DNA from: Bacteroidota bacterium
GTDB lineage: Bacteria; Bacteroidota; Bacteroidia; B-17B0; Aurantibacillaceae
Direction of reading: 5' to 3'
Assembly (NCBI GenBank): GCA_025362395.1
Contig: JANYGK010000005.1
Coordinates: forward strand, 1 to 64,000
Length of the DNA: 64,000 nucleotides
A program made the translations under genes and the position numbers. The notes under the pieces are model-generated. The model did no database searches and was not told where the DNA came from. It saw nothing but the letters and a program-made list of their open reading frames with translations. How positions within the stretch are numbered: position 1 is the stretch's first letter; every line of letters begins with the position of its first letter. Below, piece after piece: positions 45,660 to 54,703 of this stretch.

Positions 45660-46313
45660 TTAAAAAGAAATTTCCTTATTGTAAAGCAGGGCCGCCTTCC
45701 GTATTTTCCGGTTTTTTACTGATTTATAAATCATCCCCGTAATTTCGGAAGCTATAAAAAGACTTAATCCGCTTAAAACAAACGTTTTCAGTTTCTGCTT
45801 GTCCTGCGGCCCGTAATAATTTCTTCTTCCCAAATACAAACCCCCTATCAAAAAAACAGGTCCCGCAATGGTGAATCCTATTTGCGCGCTTTTTTTACTT
45901 TCCGCATTCAGCAACATGTTATTTAATTCATCTGAATTTACCTGCGGGTCGCGCTTCAGCATTATTTTAAAAGCTTCCTTGTGTGTAATGTCCCTGTTAT
46001 CAATACTCATGTGGTTATCGTTTACGATAAACGTTCCGGCTTTATAGCCTTTAATAATAACACCCGATGTTTTTTGAGAAAGCTGAAATCTTGATTCTTC
46101 TTTTCCGTTCTCATAAACAATCCTCATAACCTGCGAGTTCGCTACTTTATAAATGACGCCATCGGGATTAAAAAAAAATTTATAGCTTACTTCTACTTTC
46201 GATATTTCTAAAACCCTTACCAATAAAGGCTCCTTTTCTTTTATAAAAAGTGTATCCTGGGCTTGTAGTTTCCCTAAAACAAAAAGAATACTTATTATTA
46301 TATAAACTCTCAT
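45660..46313 (-). CDS. Exported paralogue B of a three-copy family
   Basis: 217 residues; signal ends near LQAQ. 'DTLFIKEKEPLLVRVLEISKVEVSYKFFFNPDGVIYKVANSQVMRIVYENGKEES' is the shared small beta domain. This copy has an insert near 75-105 ('VIIKGYKAGTFIVNDNHM') and two hydrophobic helices in the C-terminal half ('IGFTIAGPVFLIGGLYLG', 'LSGLSLFIASEITGMI'). The most divergent of the three. Tandem duplication is evident. Confidence 0.8.
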   Translation of the reverse strand: MRVYIIISILFVLGKLQAQDTLFIKEKEPLLVRVLEISKVEVSYKFFFNPDGVIYKVANSQVMRIVYENGKEESRFQLSQKTSGVIIKGYKAGTFIVNDNHMSIDNRDITHKEAFKIMLKRDPQVNSDELNNMLLNAESKKSAQIGFTIAGPVFLIGGLYLGRRNYYGPQDKQKLKTFVLSGLSLFIASEITGMIYKSVKNRKIRKAALLYNKEISF

Positions 46314-46338
46314 GGACTAATACCTTTACCGCCAAAAA

Positions 46339-46986
46339 TTATTCATTATACAAATTTACAAAGGCGTTCCGTTTTTGTTTTAATTTAATATTAAAGGTAA
46401 TCGATAAAGAAGTTAAAGCTATAGCGATTACACCAAAGGCTATAGGCGGTGCTATAAGTGTAGGGTCATTCGTATTACCAAACAAAGATGCTACACTGTA
46501 TACTGCGGTTCCCGCTACAGCCAATGCTCCAAAAATAATTGCACCCGTTCGTGTACCGTCCTGTGCAGGTTTAAGCTTTTTTATAGACAGGGCCAACTGC
46601 GATAACCCGGGTTGCCTTTTGCTGTCGCGATGCGCATGTGCCAAATCTGCCAATACCTTATACTTTACTTTAGTATCACTATAAGTAAGCCTTTCTTTAT
46701 AAGCAGTTATGGATTGATACAGTATTTGTGGTTGAGCGTTTACAACAACGGGAGGCATAATTTCAGTATAACCGTTTTTGTAAATAATCTTTTCAATGTC
46801 ATTTTTACTAATAATAAACACGGGGCCATCCTGCATATCAAATTTTTGATACTTGATTTCTGTTTGTGTTATTTCTTTTAAAACCACCACTAACTTATCA
46901 GCTTTTTTGTAAAAAATGGTGTCTTGTGATTTAGCAATAAAGCAAAAAAATAAAGAAAGGATTAGAAATGTAAATTTCATATTCAA
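46339..46986 (-). CDS. Exported paralogue A of a three-copy family
   Basis: 215 residues; signal ends near AKSQ. 'DTIFYKKADKLVVVLKEITQTEIKYQKFDMQDGPVFIISKNDIEKIIYKNGYTE' is the shared beta domain, closest to paralogue C. C-terminal hydrophobic pair: 'GAIIFGALAVAGTAVYSVASLF' and 'IAPPIAFGVIAIALTSLSITF'. It begins 15 nt after the aminotransferase stop. Confidence 0.8.
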   Translation of the reverse strand: MNMKFTFLILSLFFCFIAKSQDTIFYKKADKLVVVLKEITQTEIKYQKFDMQDGPVFIISKNDIEKIIYKNGYTEIMPPVVVNAQPQILYQSITAYKERLTYSDTKVKYKVLADLAHAHRDSKRQPGLSQLALSIKKLKPAQDGTRTGAIIFGALAVAGTAVYSVASLFGNTNDPTLIAPPIAFGVIAIALTSLSITFNIKLKQKRNAFVNLYNE

Positions 46987-47001
46987 ATTTTAAAATGAGT
47001 C

Positions 47002-48144
47002 TTACAATGTACACATAATTTCAGCCGCCCTTTGCAGGGTTTCTTCTTTTTTAGCAAAGCAGAACCGAAGTAAATGCTGTTGCTTTTTTTTCGTATAAAA
47101 TACCGATAAGGGAATTGCGGCTAATCCTTTTTCCTTGGTTAAGCGAACAGCAAGGTCTATATCGGCTTCGTCGGAAATATTTTTATAGTTTAATACTTGA
47201 AAATAAGTGCCTGTGCAAGGTTCTATCGTAAAGCGTGAAGACGAAATTAATGATTGGAAATAATTTCTTTTAGTTTCATAAAATTGGTGCAGCCCTTTGT
47301 AGGTAGATTCGTTTTTTAAGTAATCGGCTAACGCCTGTTGAAGGGTATGGTTTACACAAAACACTAAAAACTGGTGCACTTTTCTGAACTCCTGCATCAG
47401 TTCTTTCGGCGCCGCTGCATACCCCATTTTCCAACCGGTGGCATGTATCGTTTTCCCGAAAGAAGATACAATAATTGATTGCGCCGCCAACGTTTTAAAC
47501 CTTGCTACACTTTGGTGTTGCTTCCCTTCAAACACCATGTGTTCATAAACCTCATCACTCACCACAATAATATTTTTACCTGCTATCAGTTTTTCAAGTT
47601 CTAACAGGTCATTCTCGGTAAGCGTTGTGCCGCTTGGGTTGTGGGGCGAGTTAATTAGTATCATTTTAGTTTTATCCGTAATGGTATTTTTAACGGTATT
47701 CCAGTTAATGGTAAAACCGGGATAGTGTAATTCAATGGGCTTCACGATTCCTCCGTTTACTTCAATAGCGGGCACGTAGCAATCATAGGCCGGTTCAAAA
47801 ACAATTACCTCATCCCCTTTAGTTATAAAGGCTGCAATGCTTGTATAAATGCCTTGTGTGGCGCCTGCGGTGACGGTAATTTCCGTATCGGGGTCATAAA
47901 CCGCGTTGTAGCAATTTTGAATGAGCAAAGCTATTTGCTCACGCAATGCTAAAACCCCGGGCATTGGCGCATACTGAGTAAAACTATTGCACGTATATTT
48001 TTTAGCGAGCTCCAGCAATTCAGGATTAGAATCAAAGTCGGGGAAGCCCTGTGAAAGATTAATAGCGTTATGTTCTTTAGCCAGGCCGCTCATTACGGTA
48101 AATATAGAAGTGCCTATATGTGGCAATTTTGAATGGATCTGCAT
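47002..48144 (-). CDS. Methionine aminotransferase (YbdL-type, PLP-dependent)
   Basis: 380 residues, class I/II transaminase. 'INLSQGFPDFDSNPELLELA' at the N-terminus, 'INSPHNPSG' (Asn for PLP O3'), 'VVSDEVYEHMVF' (Asp197) and 'SSFGKTIHATGWKMGY' (Schiff-base Lys231) define the KAT/YbdL group, which prefers methionine and glutamine. With the omega-amidase at the other end of the operon it makes the glutamine transaminase-omega-amidase pathway used in methionine salvage. First gene of the unit; divergent from tRNA-Cys. Confidence 0.94.
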   Translation of the reverse strand: MQIHSKLPHIGTSIFTVMSGLAKEHNAINLSQGFPDFDSNPELLELAKKYTCNSFTQYAPMPGVLALREQIALLIQNCYNAVYDPDTEITVTAGATQGIYTSIAAFITKGDEVIVFEPAYDCYVPAIEVNGGIVKPIELHYPGFTINWNTVKNTITDKTKMILINSPHNPSGTTLTENDLLELEKLIAGKNIIVVSDEVYEHMVFEGKQHQSVARFKTLAAQSIIVSSFGKTIHATGWKMGYAAAPKELMQEFRKVHQFLVFCVNHTLQQALADYLKNESTYKGLHQFYETKRNYFQSLISSSRFTIEPCTGTYFQVLNYKNISDEADIDLAVRLTKEKGLAAIPLSVFYTKKKQQHLLRFCFAKKEETLQRAAEIMCTL

Positions 48145-48240
48145 TTTTTTTAAAATATTTAGAGCAATTTGCTAAAAAAATCTTATTTTTGCTATCCGTT
48201 CTAAGAATTTTGATCATTTTATCTGAATTCAAAACATCAT

Positions 48241-48311
48241 GGTCCTGTGGCCGAGTGGCTAGGCACAGCTCTGCAAAAGCTGCTACAGCGGTTCGAATCC
48301 GCTCGGGACCT
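48241..48311 (+). tRNA. tRNA-Cys (GCA)
   Basis: Acceptor GGTCCTG pairs with CGGGACC (one G-U), D arm with GCC/GGC, anticodon stem CAGCT/AGCTG around CTGCAAA (anticodon GCA), T arm AGCGG-TTCGAAT-CCGCT. 71 nt with discriminator; CCA is not encoded. Confidence 0.97.
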
Positions 48312-48324
48312 CAACACAATCACG

Positions 48325-48362
48325 AAAACCCTCTGATAGCAAGACTTTCAGAGGGTTTTTTC
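48325..48362 (+). terminator. Terminator after tRNA-Cys
   Basis: AACCCTCTGA / TCAGAGGGTT, a 10-bp perfect stem with an 11-nt loop, followed by TTTTTC. Confidence 0.85.
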
Positions 48363-48676
48363 TTTAGGGGTAAAACATTTTTACAAAGCAAATTAATCTC
48401 TCCTTTCTTTCACCTGAAGTTTATTTTTTATATATAAAAAATGACTTTAAAGAAAAAACATTGAAAATTATTAAAGAGTAATTGATGTGTCATTAAACAA
48501 ATGACAGCCTGATTAAAACGAAATAATTTTAAAATCCCCTTCTGGTCCATCCTTTGGGTTTAGTTTAATAATGTTATTATTCTTTTTTTCTAAACCACGA
48601 AACGCACAAAAGATTACCCTGATTATTAAACATTTTTCTTAGCTCTACCATTTTCGAGTATGCGGTATCCATAGTA
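48363..48676. other. Non-coding stretch upstream of a kinase pseudogene
   Basis: 314 nt without a convincing gene. The last part could be decayed N-terminal sequence of the kinase remnant, but I cannot align it. Confidence 0.35.
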
Positions 48677-49056
48677 ATGGTAAAGGATGCCATGACACAC
48701 TCTATTACCGCGGGTACAAATGGTATTTATAATGTGGAATATCGCATTGCCAATATCAAGGATGGCTCACTAAAAATAGTGCATGCACAGGAGAAAGCTG
48801 TTTTTGATACTAATAATAAAGTATATAAAGTTACGGGTACAGCGCAAGATGTACCAATGAACGGAATATAGAAATAGAATTAACAAAATAAGTTCAGCAG
48901 GGCACGGAAGAATTAGCCGTTTCTAATGAAGAGCTGTAGGCAACCAACGAAGAAATAGCAGCAATAAATGAAGAGTTGGAAGAGGCCAACTTAAAGCTTC
49001 ACGGTTCAAATGCGGAATTAAAATAATTTGCATATATAGCTCCGCATGATTTGTAG
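48677..49056 (+). pseudogene. Decayed PAS histidine kinase fragment
   Basis: 48677-48871 reads as the second half of a PAS_3/PAC unit ('GIYNVEYRIANIKDGSLKI', 'VYKVTGTAQDV'). After a frameshift near 48860, the frame continues as 'ERNIEIELTK', a coiled coil ('EELAVSNEEL.ATNEEIAAIN', 'EELEEANLKLHGSNAELK') and then 'FAYIAPHDL', the start of a DHp helix. Stops at 48889, 48937, 49024 and 49054 interrupt it; several look like Gln or Glu codons turned to TAG/TAA. No ATPase domain is found downstream to 49285. Confidence 0.85.
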
Positions 49057-49285
49057 TGATCATGGAACAACATTCAATATTATTTTACCAAAGCATTTTA
49101 GAAAACGAATAGAATAGAAGATCTTATTTTAAGCTGACACTTCAAAGTTTAAGACTATCAATTGATACTGTCGATTAAAATAAATATCTGTTTTTTCGCC
49201 AAATTATATAGGGTTAACCTTATCTATTGCTAAATCTTAATACCGGGTTGTACTATATAGAAGTGGCATTTGGTTAATAAGGGAG

Positions 49286-50404
49286 TTAGCGATTCACGTT
49301 TGATTTGCTTAACTGATCGCGGCAACATAAAAAGCTGTTAATATAAGCGTCGTCAGGCACACGGTTCTTTTCTTCGTCAAGGTCCCACAACCCACATCGG
49401 CAATAACTGTCGAGCTGATCCCAGTCTGGCCGGTCGGTTACGGGATAAATGCAGATGCCGAGTAAATCCACACCCAATTGCATAGCCGTTTCGCAGGCGC
49501 CCGATATTTCATGCAGCCATAATGCCCGTCCTTCGCCAAAATGCCCGGTTTCAGTAAGTATAATCGGCCGTTGATACCGCTGATAAGCTTCGCAGAGCAG
49601 GTCGCACAGCGCCTTTCGCTCATTCCCTAAATCGGGCCAGGGCAAAGGCCCACTGTTATGCCGCCACTGATTATTATGGTAATAATTAAATCCTAAAAGA
49701 TCCAATAATGATTCATTCCCTTCTAACTCCGGACACATTCTACCTGCAATAATATCCATAGCCTGAAACTGATTTTCATTCTCCGCATTTACGGTGTTCC
49801 AATCATCTTCTTCGCGGCCGTGCACTTGTACTAAAGGTTCTACCATTAAAACCCTGCAACCCGGATCAGCGTCCTTCAAAGCTTTAATGCCTGCTATAGC
49901 CGCCTTACACAAATGATACTTAATATCAAACCCGGAGTTGATTGCGAACGGTACAGTTCCCCGCACATCGCCCGAATGCCATGAGAGGAAGCTGATCTCA
50001 TTAATGGGCACAACAAATAACACCGCATCGGTGCATTGTTTGTAAAAATCGGCAAATGCCGTGCAAAGGGACGTAAAGCGTTCCGTAAAATTCGGGTGCG
50101 TGGGAATAAGCCCATCCGGATACCCAAAATGACACAGGTCCCAGATCTGCTGTATGCCCAGCTCACCGGCAGCGGCAATCCGGTTTTGCACTTCCCTAAA
50201 ATCGTATATAAACGGCCTCTGTTCTACCGAACTCCAGCAAATACCTTCTCGCACAGTGGTAATGCCAAGTGCCGATAAAAGCGCGTAGTCTTCGCGTACC
50301 CTTACGTTGTGCTGCGTCTCTTTCAGCAGGTTTATACGCCGGCCCGAACGGTTGATGTGGTCGGCGCATTCATAGCCGCCCATAAAAAAGCTATTAAAAA
50401 TCAT
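49286..50404 (-). CDS. Glycoside hydrolase family 1-like protein
   Basis: 372 residues, shorter than standard GH1 (about 450). 'NSFFMGGYECADHI' matches the GH1 opening, 'PINEISFLSW' (E136) occupies the acid/base N-E position, and 'PIILTETGHFGEGR' (E285) fits the nucleophile T-E position. Both glutamates are therefore present. No signal peptide, so it is probably cytosolic and could act on or transfer sugars during glycan assembly rather than in catabolism. It is the last gene of a unit with UDP-galactopyranose mutase and a glycosyltransferase. Confidence 0.85.
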   Translation of the reverse strand: MIFNSFFMGGYECADHINRSGRRINLLKETQHNVRVREDYALLSALGITTVREGICWSSVEQRPFIYDFREVQNRIAAAGELGIQQIWDLCHFGYPDGLIPTHPNFTERFTSLCTAFADFYKQCTDAVLFVVPINEISFLSWHSGDVRGTVPFAINSGFDIKYHLCKAAIAGIKALKDADPGCRVLMVEPLVQVHGREEDDWNTVNAENENQFQAMDIIAGRMCPELEGNESLLDLLGFNYYHNNQWRHNSGPLPWPDLGNERKALCDLLCEAYQRYQRPIILTETGHFGEGRALWLHEISGACETAMQLGVDLLGICIYPVTDRPDWDQLDSYCRCGLWDLDEEKNRVPDDAYINSFLCCRDQLSKSNVNR

Positions 50405-50412
50405 GTCGCTTT

Positions 50413-51555
50413 TTATAGTGTTTCTAAAACGTTTTTTAATTCCTGTATCCGCAGCTGTTCAAAAAGATCGAGCGCGTTTTTAAAGGCCTGGTCCATATTA
50501 AAATACTTATAATTAGCCAGGCGCCCTACAAAATAAACATCGGCAAGGGTTTCCGCTTCTGCTTTATATTTCTCATAAATGCGCCTGTTTTTTTCGTTGG
50601 GCACAGGGTAATAAGGCTCGCCTTCGCTTACCGTATATTCTTTAACTACCGTTGTTTTTTCAGATACTTGGTTACCGAAATGCTTATATTCAATAATGCG
50701 GGTAAAGTCTACATCTGTTCCCGGGTAATTAATAACTGAGTTTTCCTGGAAATTCCCAGCATCTATGGTTTCAGATACAAAGTTGATCGAGCGATATTCC
50801 AACTTCTCATTCAGGCTGAACTTAAAATTAAAGAAGCGATCAATAGGGCCGGTATAAAATAATTTATCATAGCCTGTAATGGTATTTTTTACATCAAAGT
50901 AATCGGTGTTTAGCATTACTGTAATATTCGGGTGGCTGAGCATTTTTTTAAACAGTTGCGTATATCCGCCCTTTGGTAATGCCTGCCAGGTGTCGGAAAA
51001 ATAGCGGTCATCATCATTGGTGCGTACGGGGATGCGATCTAATACAGAAGCATCCAGTTCTTCGGGATATTTATCCCACTGTTTTTTGGTGTAATGCCTG
51101 AACATTTTTTCGTACAATACAGGGCCGACTTTTGAAAGTGCTGCTTCACGGCCATCCGCAGGCTGCCCTATAACTGTTCTGTTAGCGTCAAGCCATTTGC
51201 ACATCTCGTCCTCGGTTGATATGGAAAGGCCGAACAACCTGTTTACGGTTGTTATATTAACGGGTATAGGCACTAAAACACCATCAACTTTTGCAATGAC
51301 TTTATGTTCATAATCATACCATTTTGAAAAACGGTTTACATAGTCCCATACCTCTTTATAATTAGTATGAAATAAATGTGCGCCGTATTTGGATACAAGA
51401 ATATTATTCTCGTCTGTGTAATCATAACAGTTCCCGGCAATATGGTTCCGCTTTTCTATAACAATTACTTTCTTGCCTTCTCCCGCAAAACGCTCTGCAA
51501 GTACTGCCCCTGAAATGCCGGCGCCTATAATAATTATGTCTGCCTGTATTTTCAT
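50413..51555 (-). CDS. glf: UDP-galactopyranose mutase
   Basis: 380 residues. FAD-binding 'IIIIGAGISGAVLAERFAG', 'NHIAGNCYDY', 'SKYGAHLFHTNYKEVWDYVNRFSKW', then 'YTKKQWDKYPEELDASVLDRIPVRTNDDDRYFSD' containing the conserved active-site residues, and 'FVGRLANYKYFNMDQAFKNALDLFE' at the end. It converts UDP-galactopyranose to UDP-galactofuranose, so the organism probably makes a Galf-containing surface glycan. It overlaps the upstream glycosyltransferase stop by 4 nt. Confidence 0.97.
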   Translation of the reverse strand: MKIQADIIIIGAGISGAVLAERFAGEGKKVIVIEKRNHIAGNCYDYTDENNILVSKYGAHLFHTNYKEVWDYVNRFSKWYDYEHKVIAKVDGVLVPIPVNITTVNRLFGLSISTEDEMCKWLDANRTVIGQPADGREAALSKVGPVLYEKMFRHYTKKQWDKYPEELDASVLDRIPVRTNDDDRYFSDTWQALPKGGYTQLFKKMLSHPNITVMLNTDYFDVKNTITGYDKLFYTGPIDRFFNFKFSLNEKLEYRSINFVSETIDAGNFQENSVINYPGTDVDFTRIIEYKHFGNQVSEKTTVVKEYTVSEGEPYYPVPNEKNRRIYEKYKAEAETLADVYFVGRLANYKYFNMDQAFKNALDLFEQLRIQELKNVLETL

Positions 51556-52724
51556 GTAAGGTCTTTCGTTTTTAGTAAATCAATCATGTGTATGGCCGTA
51601 GCGTCCCATGAGGTAGAGTCTAAAATGGAGTTATAGGCCCTCAGATAACTTTTATTCAAGTCAGCCGTAAATGTGTTGATGGCTGATGTAAATTCGGCAG
51701 CGTTAGTTACAATTTTTACACAATGGTTGTAATCACGCACCACATCATGCACCGGGGTAGATATTATAGGTTTTCCACCGGCCATATACTCAAGCGTTTT
51801 AGTAGGGCTGATGTATTTGGTGGAATCATTCATGGCAAAGGGCATCATGGCAATATCAAAACCCTGCAGATACTCCGGCAACCTGTTATAGCTGCGTATC
51901 CCTAAAAAATGCAGGTTTTCTGCTTCCGGAAGTTCTTCGGGAGTAACCTTAGCCAATGGGCCGATCATCACAAACGAACAGCCGGGATTTGCCCTAGCGG
52001 TTTCCTTCAATAGTGCATAATCTATGCGCTCGTCAATAACGCCATAGTAGCCTATTACAGGCTTAGGTAAATGCGCTATGTCTTCCGGTATGCTAATGCT
52101 TTCATTTGATACATCAAAGTGGGTACGGTCTACCGAACTGGGAAAACAATAGGTATTTGTTTTAAAATGCCGCTTGGCCTCGTAGAGCGATTTGCCGCCG
52201 GTAAATACCAGGTCCGCTTTGGAGATCAGCTCTTTTTCTCGGGTAATCAGCTGCTGCGGCGCGCCTTTAAACAAAGAGAGTTCGTCCATGCAGTCGTATA
52301 CGATTTTACAAAACTTAACCGTTTCCAGTAGCGGAACAAATGCCGCTGAATAAAACCAGCCTATTGGCGTTGTATTAACGGATACCTGTTTTTTAAGTAC
52401 ATCGGCAATTTCCTCAATCGTATCTACGCAAGGTTGTAAAACAGTGATGCTATCGGTTACCTGCCTGATACGGGCCGTAAATTTTTCTCCTTCGGCATAG
52501 GCTACGGGTTCTTCTATCAATAAAATAGAGTAGGATTGCGATAACCTGCTTATCAGGTGTTGCGGCCTTTGAAATACAAAATCCCAACGTAAATGGCAAA
52601 ATACAATCATGTCATATTCTGCTTTAACATGTTTAATATTTTTATCAATTTTAAGGGCGGTGTGTGGCTTTCGCCTTTTTAATGCAGTATTAGAGGCCAA
52701 TGTTTCTTCGTTCGTTGTTATCAT
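51552..52724 (-). CDS. GT4-like glycosyltransferase (TuaH type)
   Basis: 390 residues. 'DMIVFCHLRWDFVFQRPQHLISRLSQSYSILLIEEP' is the N-terminal signature of teichuronic-acid TuaH-like transferases; 'IGYYGVIDERIDYALLKETAR', 'FVMIGPLAK' and 'PEYLQGFDIAMMPFAMNDSTKYISPTKTLEYMAGGKPIISTPVHDV' form the GT-B C-terminal domain with the E-x7-E region. First gene of the three-gene unit, coupled to glf. Acceptor sugar unknown. Confidence 0.9.
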   Translation of the reverse strand: MITTNEETLASNTALKRRKPHTALKIDKNIKHVKAEYDMIVFCHLRWDFVFQRPQHLISRLSQSYSILLIEEPVAYAEGEKFTARIRQVTDSITVLQPCVDTIEEIADVLKKQVSVNTTPIGWFYSAAFVPLLETVKFCKIVYDCMDELSLFKGAPQQLITREKELISKADLVFTGGKSLYEAKRHFKTNTYCFPSSVDRTHFDVSNESISIPEDIAHLPKPVIGYYGVIDERIDYALLKETARANPGCSFVMIGPLAKVTPEELPEAENLHFLGIRSYNRLPEYLQGFDIAMMPFAMNDSTKYISPTKTLEYMAGGKPIISTPVHDVVRDYNHCVKIVTNAAEFTSAINTFTADLNKSYLRAYNSILDSTSWDATAIHMIDLLKTKDLT

Positions 52725-52867
52725 TTTCGTTTTTTTTAAGCGTGAGCGGTGTTATAAATCAAAGGGCAGTGATGCTCCGTATGTTTTTAATAGGTTACAT
52801 TTATTTCTCGTAATTTTTACCTGCCGTCATAAATACTTAGTTGTTTATAACAGTATTGGGATAAGCA

Positions 52868-52894
52868 TAAGCCACGCCTTAAACGCGTGGCTTA
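52868..52894 (-). terminator. Hairpin downstream of Mn catalase
   Basis: TAAGCCACGC / GCGTGGCTTA, a 10-bp perfect stem with a 7-nt loop, 13 nt past the catalase stop. The T tract is weak on the minus strand. Confidence 0.65.
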
Positions 52895-52906
52895 AATTTA
52901 CGGGTA

Positions 52907-53866
52907 TTACTTTTTTAATTTAGTGGTTTTCTTCTGATCGTAAGTGTTCCATTTAATGTCTGCCGGCGGTGTTGCGGAGCTAATTTCTTCATACCGTTCT
53001 TTTGCCAAGGCATCATTATGCTTTGCTACACTTTCATCGGTACGGTCGGTACCTTCTGCCCTGCTGTTTACAAGCCCGTTAGTTTCATTTACATATTTAA
53101 TAGGGTCTTCAATATACTGCCAAGTCTCGCCTAGTTGAGTGCTTTCTCCTTCATTCCAAGGCCCTTTGTGAGGATCCCCTTTTGAAAGATTGTAGTATGT
53201 GTTGCTGTGCTTAGGGTCTGACTGTAGAATGCCCGGAGGAAAATTTGGTTTAATTGTGTTCAGCGCAGCTTCAAACATTTGAAAATGCGCTACCTCGCGG
53301 GTCATTAAGAAACGCAGTGTATCTTTCACATACGGGTCGTCGGTAAATTGCATCAGGTTTTCATAAACGAGTTTTGCTTTGGATTCGTCTGCCATATTTG
53401 CACGCAGGTCAACCGTTAAATCACCCATGGCGCTAACGTATGAACCCATCCAGGGGTTGCCGTTACTGTCTGTTACAGCGGGTCCGCCGCCTGTAACAGC
53501 AAAAAAGTGCGGGTTAATCATTGCTTCATGAATGTAATTTTCTTTGGCTGTTTTTCCGTTAAGCACCGTGCTCAATTCATCTGTTTCAGAAGCCAGCTTT
53601 AATTCACCGTTAACACCAGTTAGTAACATTTGTATGGTAGCGCCAACAATTTCCAAGTGACTGAATTCTTCTGTAGCAATATCCATAAGCATATCGTACT
53701 TATCCGGATACGGGTTTTTACAGCCGAAGGCCTGAACAAAATATTGCATGGCTGCTTTCAGCTCGCCGTTGCATCCACCAAACTGTTCGAGCAGAAGGCG
53801 TGCAAAACGCGGATCAGGCTTTGATACGCGGGCATTGTACTGTAATTCTTTTACATGGTAAAACAT
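52907..53866 (-). CDS. Manganese catalase
   Basis: 319 residues. Ferritin-like bundle with the metal ligands in 'LLEQFGGCNGELKAAMQYFVQ' (Glu), 'MDIATEEFSHLEIVGATIQML' (Glu and His) and 'FLMTREVAHFQMFEAALN' (Glu and His). 'YVSAMGDLTVDLRANMADESKAKLVYE' is conserved too. It splits hydrogen peroxide in the cytosol. The Lys/Thr-rich C-terminal tail is long. Probably monocistronic; the DUF2243 gene upstream is 68 nt away on the same strand. Confidence 0.96.
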   Translation of the reverse strand: MFYHVKELQYNARVSKPDPRFARLLLEQFGGCNGELKAAMQYFVQAFGCKNPYPDKYDMLMDIATEEFSHLEIVGATIQMLLTGVNGELKLASETDELSTVLNGKTAKENYIHEAMINPHFFAVTGGGPAVTDSNGNPWMGSYVSAMGDLTVDLRANMADESKAKLVYENLMQFTDDPYVKDTLRFLMTREVAHFQMFEAALNTIKPNFPPGILQSDPKHSNTYYNLSKGDPHKGPWNEGESTQLGETWQYIEDPIKYVNETNGLVNSRAEGTDRTDESVAKHNDALAKERYEEISSATPPADIKWNTYDQKKTTKLKK

Positions 53867-53934
53867 AGTGATTGGTTTTTAGGTGTTAATATTGTTTTTT
53901 GTTAGATTGATTTGTGTATTGGTTATTAATGATA

Positions 53935-54657
53935 TTATATATGGACTTTGTGTTGGTTTTTATGATAGACACTAAAATATCCTATAGCGGTTATCAGTAG
54001 TGAGAACACTAAAAAATAAATATTAAACTCTGCTTTGTTAGGTGTTGTTTCTTTTATATTATGAAGTTTAAGTAAATGATGATCAATCAACCCTTCCACT
54101 ATGTTAAACAGGCCCCACCCTAATAACATACCGCCACTAAGGAGCTTGCCGGAGCGGTTAACATCACTTCTGAAAAAAAGTTTCCATAAGGAAATTAACC
54201 CCACTAACACTACCAGTAAGCAAAACAAATGGAAAATACCGTCCCAGAACATATTTACGCTTTTACCCATGAGTGTATCAACCGGCACTTTGTTAGACAG
54301 CATTTCATGCCATTGCAGTATCTGATGAAAAACGATGCCGTCAATAAATCCGCCAAGTCCTATTCCCAATATCATGGCAGCTGTAATTACAGGCACAGGG
54401 CTTAAAGCGTTATACGCTGTATTACCCAATACAATTGTTTTATGATGTTTGGTGCCTGCCCATGCTAGAGTCCATACAATGAGCGCAAGTACAAAAAAGG
54501 CACTCAGCATAATAAATAAATTCGGAAAAAAGGTGCTGTCATAAATTTCAGCCTGCAACTCTTTATTGCAGGTAACGCATGCTTGCATACGAACCTGCAA
54601 TAGTAACAGAGCCATCATTAACAAAAATTTATGTTTCGCAAATAGTTTAATCATCAT
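53935..54657 (-). CDS. DUF2243 membrane protein
   Basis: 240 residues. A long N-terminal hydrophobic segment with 'CVTCNKEL', then helices including the signature 'LGIGLGGFIDGIVFHQILQWHEMLS' and 'FWDGIFHLFCLLVVLVGLISLW', 'GGMLLGWGLFNIVEGLIDHHLL'. Several histidines lie at membrane faces. Function unknown. Same strand as the DUF892 gene upstream and the Mn catalase downstream. Confidence 0.9.
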   Translation of the reverse strand: MMIKLFAKHKFLLMMALLLLQVRMQACVTCNKELQAEIYDSTFFPNLFIMLSAFFVLALIVWTLAWAGTKHHKTIVLGNTAYNALSPVPVITAAMILGIGLGGFIDGIVFHQILQWHEMLSNKVPVDTLMGKSVNMFWDGIFHLFCLLVVLVGLISLWKLFFRSDVNRSGKLLSGGMLLGWGLFNIVEGLIDHHLLKLHNIKETTPNKAEFNIYFLVFSLLITAIGYFSVYHKNQHKVHI

Positions 54658-54671
54658 TCAGGTGTTTAATA

Positions 54672-54695
54672 AAAGGAGGGATATAACCCTCCTTT
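54672..54695 (-). terminator. Terminator of the DUF892 gene
   Basis: AAAGGAGGG / CCCTCCTTT with a 6-nt loop, followed on the minus strand by TTATTAAA. 8 nt after the stop. Confidence 0.8.
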
Positions 54696-54703
54696 ATTAT
54701 TAT

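Noticed and set aside
46250-46684. 144-codon frame on the plus strand
   Set aside because: Antisense to two of the clear paralogues on the minus strand.
48120-48437. Plus-strand frame across tRNA-Cys
   Set aside because: It runs through the tRNA and its terminator and overlaps the aminotransferase start; no protein-like composition.
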